Assembly: GCA_031546815.1 (NCBI GenBank)
Contig: JAVBJV010000032.1
Span: forward strand, 1 to 64,000
DNA: 64,000 nucleotides
Direction of reading: 5' to 3'
Source of the DNA: JAVBJV01 sp031546815
Lineage (GTDB): Bacteria; Pseudomonadota; Alphaproteobacteria; Acetobacterales; Acetobacteraceae
Position numbers and translations under genes: made by a program. The notes beneath the pieces are model-generated. The model made no database searches, was not told the DNA's origin, and saw nothing but the letters and a program-made list of their open reading frames with translations. Shown here one piece after another: positions 47,552 to 56,300 of the stretch; position 1 is the stretch's first letter; each line of letters opens with the position of its first letter.

Positions 47552-50500
47552 TCAGCGCGAGATGCTGATGCGCTGTCCGGCACTGGTTCCATAGACATCC
47601 GGCCTGTACATGGTCGCCGCTTCACCCGGAGGCTGCGTGAAACTGCCCGGCACCAGCGCACGTGTGCGGAAGGCCAGACGGTAATTGCCCTTCGGCAGAT
47701 GCGTGTAGACATACATCACGGAATCATCGCGATACGACACCCAGTCAGGCGCCAGTGTCAGCTCCGTTGTCGCCGTCGCATCGGCCGTTGCCGTAGCCAG
47801 CGCCGCATTCAGCGGCTCCATCCCGGCGGCAATCGGCAGCGTGATGGCAACATGCGTGCGGTCTTCGGGGTTGACCAGTTCGGTCACGTCCTCGACCACA
47901 TCGCCCGCCTTCAACTGCACGACACCATCGGCACCCGGCTGCAACCGTTCCAGCGGAGCACCCGCATGCGCCCGATACATGACCCGGTTCAGCGCCAGTC
48001 CGTTCAGCACCGGTTGCGCGGTGGCACCAAGACCGGTCGGCACGTAGCTCTGCTCGACCAGTGTCACCAGCGCGCTGGCACCACGGTTATGGATGCGGAT
48101 CGGCGTAGGGGTTGCCACCGGCCAGCTCAGCAGCGGTGTGGCAGATGCAACCACACCTTCCTGATCGGCCGTTCCCAGTGTCAGCGTGACCGGCGCGCTG
48201 ATCGCGGGTGCCGTCCAGCTTGCGGCCAGCGCCAGCAGCGCCGCGGCGTTGGTGTTGGTGTTACCCCAGCCCGCGGTCGTCTGGCCGAGGCGCAACAGCG
48301 CCTCACGCAACGGCGGCAGACGGATATCGTCTGGCGTGACACGCGCCACCGCACGCACCACGCTGCTCAGCGCACGTACTTCAGACGGCAGGATCATCGG
48401 GTCGCCCGATGTTTCCGTCAGCCCGTTGTAAACAGAGCGGCTGTTGCGATCCATCATCTGCACGCGCAGCCACAGCGCTTCCAGCACGCTGTTCGTCATC
48501 GGCTGGCCTTGCTCCGGCAGCATGGTCAGCACCTGCACGGTCTGCGCCAGCGTTTCGGTCGGCATGAAGGCCGCACGGCGCGCAAGCTCGGCCGCATAGG
48601 CACGCTGCACATCGCCACCTTCCGCCAACGCAATCAACGCCGCCACACGTTCGCGGATTTCCTCGCCACTCAGCAGACGGCGATAATCCGAACGCAACGC
48701 ACGGGTCAGCACCTGCGCCAGACGATCTTTCAATCCACGATCGATCTGCAGTTCGGCACGTTCCGCCGCCACCAGGAAGCGATAGGCCGACGCCGTCAGC
48801 CAGACCGACCCGCGCGTGCGCGGCCAGAAGGCGACCAGCCCGTCCTCGTCCACCGCCTGACGGATTGCGTTCACCGCTGCCGGGATATCGCGCGCCATCC
48901 GGTCCTCGATCCCGGCGGTGCGCAGCAGCGGCGTAAATGGACGCAACGCCAGCTCCGCCGTGCCCAGCGCGATATACTGCTCAACCCCGCCGAACGGTGT
49001 TTCGAGGATATAGTTCAGCCCCCCGATCATCTGCAGCAGCGCCGCATCGCCGGTCACGCTAACGCGCCCGCTGTATGTGCCCGTACGAATATCAGCTGGC
49101 ATCGCAACGCTTTGCGTACCACCACCGGCATCCAGCGGCAGCACCTGTCGCAGACGGATGGGCATACGGTCCGGACGCACCGGCAGATCGATCTGCACGG
49201 CATCGCCCGCCCGATCGGCCATACGCTGCACACCCATGCGCAAACGCACCGTGCTGGTGGCGGATTCGCTCTCGGGGACGCGCACATCGAACATCACGCG
49301 TGCCGAGCGATCCTCGCCCACCGTCACATCCTGCTCGCGCGCGCCGGTCACATCCAGACCGGAGGCCGCAATGCTGGCACGCATGCCACCCAGCGGCCCC
49401 TCGATCACGCGGGCGATCATCGACGCATTGAACACATCGCCCGGCCGCACGAAGCGTGGCAGAGTCGGCTGCGCCACGATCGGCTGACGGATACGGATCT
49501 CGCCCACACCCACACCGAACCGGTCCGGCCCGCTGACCGCCTTGGCGCGGAAGCGATACACAGTCAGCGTATCGGGCAGACGCACACGCACGCGCGCCGT
49601 GCCATCGGCACCGACCTGCACACGCGGCATATAGACCGGCACCGGCGTGAAGTTGCGTCGCACCGAAATATTGTCGAGGCCGAATTCGTCCTCGCCACCA
49701 TCGCCGCCCGGTGTTTCCTCAAGCGGGATCACACCGAATGCCATGTTGCGCGTATCGCGCGCCGCCATGCGCGACTGTCGCGCCACGATGAAGTTGCGCA
49801 GCGGGTCCAGCGGCGCCTCGCGCGCCAGAGTCAGCACCGCCTGATCCACCATCCAGAACGCAACCTCACCCGACAGCGGACGGCCAGTATCGTCGGTCAG
49901 TTTCAGTGTGACCTCGATCTCCTCGCCGGGCTGTGCGACTGCGGGCGCGTTGATCGCCACCGTCACCTGATGCTTGACCGGCCGTACCGACACCCAACTG
50001 GTGGCGGCCAGTGTCACGGGCTTGCCCTGGTCGAACGGTGCGGTTGCCGCTTGCGCCGGCAGCGCCAGTCGCCCGCGCATCAGCAGAAAATGCACCGGCA
50101 GACGCGGCAGGTGTTCGCGCCGGATCTGCACGGTGTACCGGCCGACACCATTGGCGATATCAACCCAGTCGTAGCGGAAGCGACCATCAGGTTCCTCCAC
50201 GATCGCCAGTGCGCGTGCGGTCTGGAACGGACTCTGGATCAGCAGCGTGGCTGTGTCGCCCGGTGTGTATTCTTTCTGCTCGGTAGTGACCGTCACCGTC
50301 TGCGATGGTGCACGCGGCCATGTGACAGGTGTGTCGCCCGCCATGAACAGGTCCACACGCACGGTCTGCTTGCGCCCGATCTGATCCTCGGCTTCCAGCT
50401 CGACCACATACACGCCCGCATCACGCGCTTCGAAATGCAGCTTCTGCACATCGTCGGCGCTGGTGATCTGGCGTTCCTCCACCGTTTCCTCGACGACTTC

Positions 50501-53311
50501 GGTCACGTAATGCGCCGCACCCTGACTGAAGTCGCTGGCCTGCAACACCGAATTCCAGTTCCGGCGGATCAGCCGTGCCGTCATGGTCAGACCGGCCAGC
50601 GGTTTGCCTTCGGCGTTGATCGCCAGAATTTCCGGATCGATCGCGCCCGCCTGCGGCAGATAACGCGCCACTTTCACGCCCAGCACGAAGGGCGGCAGTG
50701 CCAGCACCTGCTGCGTGCTGCGCACCTGCAGATCGTCGTCGCCAGTCACCGTCGCTTCCACCACATAACGCCGCGGCTGGGCTGTAGGCTCAATCGTCGG
50801 GTCGAGCGAGATATGCGCCGCACCGCTACTGTCGGTGGTTGCATCGCGTTCCAGCACCGGGGTCGAACGGAAGTCGCGGATCGACGAGAACCGTGCATCG
50901 GTCGAGAACAGGAACCCTTCGCGCGACGGCGGCGTCCAGGTGTAGGGGAACTGCGTCACCCGCCAGCGGATCGGCCGGTTGGCCGTGGCGCCGCCAGCAA
51001 AATAACGCGCCAGCAGATTCACATCGAACGCCTTGTCGAGCGCCGTACGTTCCGGTCCGCTCATCACCACTTCAAATGTCGGCAGCCGGTAGGATTCTTT
51101 CTTGAAGCTGGCCACCATCTCGCAGCTCTGGTTGTTGGCGCCCGAGCGATAGAACACACGATAATCGCCCGTCGCTTCGGTCGTTTCCGAGAACAGGTGA
51201 TAGAACCCACCCATCGCATCCAGCGTGACCGGCACCGTCCATTCCTGATCGTTCGGTCCCTGCACCACCAGTGTGCCACTACCCTGCGCGAAGCTCAACG
51301 CGCCCTGGCGATAGGTACGCACGAAGCCCTGAATATGCACCGGATCCTCCGGGCGGTAGATCGGGCGTTCGGTGAAGATGTGACACAGCGTCTTCGGCGC
51401 TTCATCGCGCGCGCTGATATTTCCCTGCGTCCAGGACAGCCACGGTGCTTCGGGCTGCGTCCAGTTCTCCTGCGCGTATTGCTGCGGGCCGGCATTCGTA
51501 TCCAGCACCAGCGTATCGGCACCTTTCACCACGACAATGCGCCGCACCTCGGACCGCAGCGTGCGCGGCGTCGACTCGCGCGCTGATGCCGGGGCGGACC
51601 AGGTAAAGCTGCCATCGGCACCAGTGGTTCCGCTCACCAGCGGCACAAGCTTGTCGTCACGGATGCCTTCCAGACGGATGCTCGCACCTTCAACCGAGCG
51701 AGCGGATCCCAGCGACGTCACCGTGAAACGGACACGGTCGGCTTCCTCGACCGTTGCCAGAGCAAGGTCAGTGACCTGCACGCGCATCCAGCGCCGACCG
51801 CCGCCATCTACCGGGCGCATGCCGAGCAGATAGGTGCCCGGCTGACTGGCACCGGCAATCTTCGCCAGCAATGCGGTTACGTTCAGCCCAAATCGTGCAT
51901 CGGTCCCGCCACGCTGCGTCGGCAGGGTGACAAGTTCGGACACCGCGGGCGATCCCATCGCACGGATGCGCAAGGCAAGCGCCGTGCGCCCGACATCGTT
52001 CGCACTGTTCCACGCACGCGGTTCATTCCCCGGCAGCGGGGGCGCCACATCGTCGTCGGTGGTCAGGCCGCCATTCGGGAACGGCCAGAAGTCGCTCGAC
52101 AGCGGGTCGATCTGGTGAATGCGCAGATCGACGCGATCGTACCCGCGCCCGCGCATCGGCACCATCTGCGGGCCGTTGCGCTCCACGATGCCCTGCCCCA
52201 CACCCCACACCAGCTGCGGCGCGTTGGGCAGGAACGAAAAGCGTTGCGTATACCCGCGATCCAGAGTGCGCCCGCGCACGTCCTTCAGACCATTGGTCGT
52301 GATGTTCAGTTCATAGGGCACATCGGCCTCGAACCGCCCGGTGATCCGCAGCCGCTGTCCGTCGGCCTGCACCGCCAGATTGTCCACCGGCGGCGAGATA
52401 CGCAGCAGATCGCGCGCCCGCACGATGTCGATCGCTTCTGGTTTTTCGCTGAACGACACCACCAGTTCACGACGCAAGCCATTGCCGCTGGAGTCCTGCG
52501 GCGCGCACTGCATCACGCCGTCCTGCGTATCGGGCGAAAAACCACGCCCGCAGATAACGTCCGTAACACCAAACGGCGTCACGCCGCGCAGGCGCAATTC
52601 ATAGGCCGGGTCGTCCATGCCCTGCACGTCCGACAGACGCAGGCGCAGCACCAGTGCGCGTCCATCCGGCACGGGGCGACGCAGCACAACCTGATAGACC
52701 TGCTGTTCCGACCGGTCGCGCCGTTCAATCGTGCGGATCGTGATGTCCTGTGCGGTCAGCACTTCCGCCGGAACGCCCTGTGCGCCCGAAGACGCACGCA
52801 GTTCGATGCTCAGCAACCGCGCCAGTGCCTGCGGGTCGACCGGGTCGGGGAACACCAGGCCGATGGTGTCCAGATCGGGCACCGGTTCGGAATCCGCCGC
52901 GGGTATGGTCGAGACCGGTGCGGGCAACAGCGGCACCAGCTGCGTGGTGCGCGCGCCAACCGTCAGCGACACGCGCGCCAGCGGCGTCCACGGGTCGGCC
53001 GGGCGGAACTGCAATGCGCGCGCGTTCAGCCACTGCCACGCACCCGGCACAACAGGCGACATGGCGACGAAGCGTTCGGGCGCGTCCTCGGCACCACCGG
53101 CGGCTGGGCCGGTATCGCGCTGGAAGAACACCGTCACCGGGTCCCAGCGACGCAGGAACCGATCCGGCACAACCATGGCACCATCGGCGCGCTGCAACCG
53201 GTCGAGCACAGCGGCAGGCGGTGTTCCATCCTGCTGCGCCATGGCCGGAACACCGGCCAGCCCGGCACACACCAGAAAACCGGTAATCGCGTTACGGAGG
53301 AAATGTGTCAT
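47552..53311 (-). CDS. Bacterial alpha-2-macroglobulin-like protein without the thioester cysteine
   Basis: A 1919-residue exported protein. A signal peptide (THFLRNAITGFLVCAGLAGV, cleavage after AMA) has no lipobox, unlike YfhM-type lipoprotein A2Ms. Macroglobulin (MG) beta-sandwich domains fill the first about 1200 residues, including ERPIYRPEDPVHIQGFVRTY (MG domain signature) and the bait-region surroundings. The terpenoid-cyclase-like thioester domain contains LETPFGGVEQYIALGTAELA where active A2Ms have GCxEQ: the cysteine is Gly (about residue 1438), so no thioester can form, as in YfaS-type proteins. ATG 53311 has GAGG nine nt upstream. The operon order is giant protein, A2M, pbpC. Confidence 0.93.
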   Translation of the reverse strand: MTHFLRNAITGFLVCAGLAGVPAMAQQDGTPPAAVLDRLQRADGAMVVPDRFLRRWDPVTVFFQRDTGPAAGGAEDAPERFVAMSPVVPGAWQWLNARALQFRPADPWTPLARVSLTVGARTTQLVPLLPAPVSTIPAADSEPVPDLDTIGLVFPDPVDPQALARLLSIELRASSGAQGVPAEVLTAQDITIRTIERRDRSEQQVYQVVLRRPVPDGRALVLRLRLSDVQGMDDPAYELRLRGVTPFGVTDVICGRGFSPDTQDGVMQCAPQDSSGNGLRRELVVSFSEKPEAIDIVRARDLLRISPPVDNLAVQADGQRLRITGRFEADVPYELNITTNGLKDVRGRTLDRGYTQRFSFLPNAPQLVWGVGQGIVERNGPQMVPMRGRGYDRVDLRIHQIDPLSSDFWPFPNGGLTTDDDVAPPLPGNEPRAWNSANDVGRTALALRIRAMGSPAVSELVTLPTQRGGTDARFGLNVTALLAKIAGASQPGTYLLGMRPVDGGGRRWMRVQVTDLALATVEEADRVRFTVTSLGSARSVEGASIRLEGIRDDKLVPLVSGTTGADGSFTWSAPASARESTPRTLRSEVRRIVVVKGADTLVLDTNAGPQQYAQENWTQPEAPWLSWTQGNISARDEAPKTLCHIFTERPIYRPEDPVHIQGFVRTYRQGALSFAQGSGTLVVQGPNDQEWTVPVTLDAMGGFYHLFSETTEATGDYRVFYRSGANNQSCEMVASFKKESYRLPTFEVVMSGPERTALDKAFDVNLLARYFAGGATANRPIRWRVTQFPYTWTPPSREGFLFSTDARFSSIRDFRSTPVLERDATTDSSGAAHISLDPTIEPTAQPRRYVVEATVTGDDDLQVRSTQQVLALPPFVLGVKVARYLPQAGAIDPEILAINAEGKPLAGLTMTARLIRRNWNSVLQASDFSQGAAHYVTEVVEETVEERQITSADDVQKLHFEARDAGVYVVELEAEDQIGRKQTVRVDLFMAGDTPVTWPRAPSQTVTVTTEQKEYTPGDTATLLIQSPFQTARALAIVEEPDGRFRYDWVDIANGVGRYTVQIRREHLPRLPVHFLLMRGRLALPAQAATAPFDQGKPVTLAATSWVSVRPVKHQVTVAINAPAVAQPGEEIEVTLKLTDDTGRPLSGEVAFWMVDQAVLTLAREAPLDPLRNFIVARQSRMAARDTRNMAFGVIPLEETPGGDGGEDEFGLDNISVRRNFTPVPVYMPRVQVGADGTARVRVRLPDTLTVYRFRAKAVSGPDRFGVGVGEIRIRQPIVAQPTLPRFVRPGDVFNASMIARVIEGPLGGMRASIAASGLDVTGAREQDVTVGEDRSARVMFDVRVPESESATSTVRLRMGVQRMADRAGDAVQIDLPVRPDRMPIRLRQVLPLDAGGGTQSVAMPADIRTGTYSGRVSVTGDAALLQMIGGLNYILETPFGGVEQYIALGTAELALRPFTPLLRTAGIEDRMARDIPAAVNAIRQAVDEDGLVAFWPRTRGSVWLTASAYRFLVAAERAELQIDRGLKDRLAQVLTRALRSDYRRLLSGEEIRERVAALIALAEGGDVQRAYAAELARRAAFMPTETLAQTVQVLTMLPEQGQPMTNSVLEALWLRVQMMDRNSRSVYNGLTETSGDPMILPSEVRALSSVVRAVARVTPDDIRLPPLREALLRLGQTTAGWGNTNTNAAALLALAASWTAPAISAPVTLTLGTADQEGVVASATPLLSWPVATPTPIRIHNRGASALVTLVEQSYVPTGLGATAQPVLNGLALNRVMYRAHAGAPLERLQPGADGVVQLKAGDVVEDVTELVNPEDRTHVAITLPIAAGMEPLNAALATATADATATTELTLAPDWVSYRDDSVMYVYTHLPKGNYRLAFRTRALVPGSFTQPPGEAATMYRPDVYGTSAGQRISISR

Positions 53312-53322
53312 GTTCAAAATCC

Positions 53323-56300
53323 TCAACGCGCCGGGGCGCGAACGGGGGAACGTCCGGCAAGCTCGAGATACATACGCACGACATCTTCAGGCGGCCCGTT
53401 CGGGCGCGGCTCTATCCCGACCACGGCTGGGCGCATCACGGTTGTTCCCGCATCGGGCGGCGTCTGCGCCTCGATCAGGTAACGGCCGGGTTCCAGACGC
53501 AGAAGCTGCGCCGTACCACGGCCAACCTCGGCACCGTTTTCATCGAGCACACGCACCGAAGTCCGATCCGGTTCGGCGCGAATGCCAACCCCGATCGTCC
53601 CGGCTTTCGTAATATCGAACCCGAACACCGCTGACCCACCGGGGGCCACCACAACAGGCGAACCCAGCCCTTCCTGCACCGGGATCACCGGTGTGGAAGT
53701 CAGTTCCAGCGAACCCGACAGCGGGCCGTTCTGTGCCGACATCAGCCGCAGCAGGCTGGTGCCCGCGGGTAGATATCGATGATACTCCACCCCGGCCGGA
53801 AACAGCGTGGGCGAAGCATTGTTTTCGTCACGCGACAACGCGGCCACCAACGGTGCCGAACTGCGAATGTGCAACAGTACCGGTGTCGGCGGCGACAGCG
53901 ACAGCGCCATCGCATCGCCCACCAGCGTGACGTATTGCGGCAAACGCACAAGCTGCGCATTGGTTGTCGCGGGCCACGGTGTCGCCCCTTCGCCTTCCAG
54001 CCAGATGGCGACCGGACCGATGCCGTGACGCAGGGTCAGATAGCCCGGCCGGTTCACGTCGATCTGGTTGCCGCGCAGGATCCGCCCGTCGCGAGTCAGG
54101 AATTCGCCGCGTGCGTCGCCGGCAATCATCAGTCTCTGGCCGGGGCGCGAATCAACCGGAACCACCACGGTGCCAGCCGCGCCGAAGAACTGCTTCAGCG
54201 GACGGTCGGCACGCAGCACCATCGCAGCACCACCCAGCGGCGCGGTTTGGTAAGACACCGGCTGCGGTGTTGTGCTGGTGTTGATCAGCAAGATCTCGCC
54301 CCAGCCGCCTTCCAGCGAATAACTGCCGGACAGGCTGCCGCTCCACAATGTCTGTGCATCTTCTTCATGCGTCCAGCCCGCAATGGCGGCGGTGCCAGGC
54401 GCAAGATCCACCTGCAGGCGCTTGCCACCGGCGGGCAGCGCAACCGGCACGGCTGTGCCCGGCGGAATCATCTCCATGAATTGCGCCTGCGTTGTACGCG
54501 TCGGCAGCAGCCGCAGCGACTGCGGATACAGCCGCACCCGCATCGCTTCGTGATCGCCCGCGTTCCACACATACAGGTTGCGCGACCCGGCCAGCACAAC
54601 CGCGCTGCCCGATACACCGTTCCCCGCAAAGCCCATGTTCAGGCCCGCATTCACCCCCGGCTGCGCAGTGGCAGATTCTGCCCGCCACAACTGCACGAAC
54701 CCGGCCTGCGCCGGCATCATCGGCAGGGTGGCAATCTCGCCATGCGCCAGGCTGAGCTGCGTCGTGCTGTCCAGATTCTGCGTCAGCTGCAGGCCAAGCT
54801 GCGGATTGACGCGATTGCGCCCCACCACCCACACGCGCGACGATTGCGGCACCACGATGCGCCCATCCACCGGCGTCAGCGGCCGACCGGGAACCGAGCC
54901 GGTCAGCAGATCTTCCGTATTGCCCATCTGCAACAGACTGGCGCGCGGCACGCTGACCGATGCAACCTGCAAGCCCGGCAATGCATCGCGGTCCACCAGT
55001 TGCAGGGAAGCACGCGCGGGTTCCTGCGCCGCGTTGTTCAGCAGGCGCGTCACGAAGCGGATTGGCTCGGCCCCACCATCGACGGTCCACACCGAAATGC
55101 GCCACGGCGATTCACTGTCCGGACGGTCCGATCCTGCAATCGGCATCGCCACCACCGGCGACAAACCCTGATCCAGAGCAATATGCTGCCAGCGTCCATC
55201 TTCATCGCGACGCTCGAGCGCCAGGATGATCTCGGCCCCCGCCGACGCGCTGGCCAGCATCAACTGGTCATCGCGCGGCACCGGAACGGTCAGGCGATGC
55301 ACGCCGCCACCGGTCAGTGTTGCGGCACCGGTCAGCGGTGCAACGTAAGCCGGATGCACCTCGAACAGGGACAGTTTTACTTCCGTGCCCTGTTGATCGA
55401 CGACTTCACCGGATTCCGTGGTGAACCCCTCGCCCCGTTCGCTGGCATCGGCATCAGCATCGGTGTCGTTGCCTTCGCCTTCATCCGACTCTTCGCTGGT
55501 ATTCCGGGCAGTGCTGTTCATCCGTCGCGTCACCGCCAAAGGCGGCTGCAGGTCCAGCACATAGGATCCGGCTGCCAGATACTGCGAGATCCCGATATTC
55601 CAGTCGTCCGTACGATCGCCGAAACGGCCGACCACCGTGCCATCCGCACGGCGCAATACAGCGCGCATCCCGACACTACCGAAACTCGTCAGGCTAACGA
55701 CGCGATCTTCGGCAACGGCAAACGGCAACTGCACGGGCAGGCGCACGCGGCGCGCCATCTCGGGCTGCAGTTCGCGCGAGCCAATGGTCAACGTATAATC
55801 CAGCCGGTCGTTCCGCCCGATAGCACGCGCCTCGATCCGGTAATGCCCGGCCGACAGCATGCGTTCACCCGATCTGGCAATCATCCCCAGGCTGGCGCGC
55901 GATGCACCGTCCGAAGAGATTTTCACCAGTTCGCCGGCCATACCGTCGCTCAGCCCGATCGTCACGCGACTGTCGCCGTGCAACGTGAAATCCCACATAT
56001 CGGGGACACGTTCCGCCGTGCGGTCTTCGGGTTCGCGCCACAGGAAACGCTGCGTTTCGCCGAACGGCAAGGCGTGCGGACCGTGGCCTTCCAGCACCAC
56101 CGGCGTTGCGGCGCGCGTCAGCCGTGCGACCACGCGGGCATCGGTGTTTTGCGGCATCACCACCAGCCGGTACTTGCCCGGCGTCAGCGGCAGGTTCTGG
56201 CGAATGACCTCACCCACCGGCAATAACGGCCAGCCGCCTTCGTCCTCGACCCGCGCCATGAAGCTGCGATCCAGCCCGCGCAGATCCAGCGTGAAATAAT

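Noticed and set aside
47402..51586. A 1394-codon open frame on the plus strand opposite the A2M and pbpC genes
   Set aside because: Its product is a low-complexity His/Arg/Gln-rich string with no domain, the expected shadow of a GC-rich gene read on the other strand.
53779..56226. An 815-codon plus-strand open frame opposite the giant exported protein
   Set aside because: Same Arg/His-rich shadow pattern, no start signal, and fully inside a well-supported minus-strand gene.
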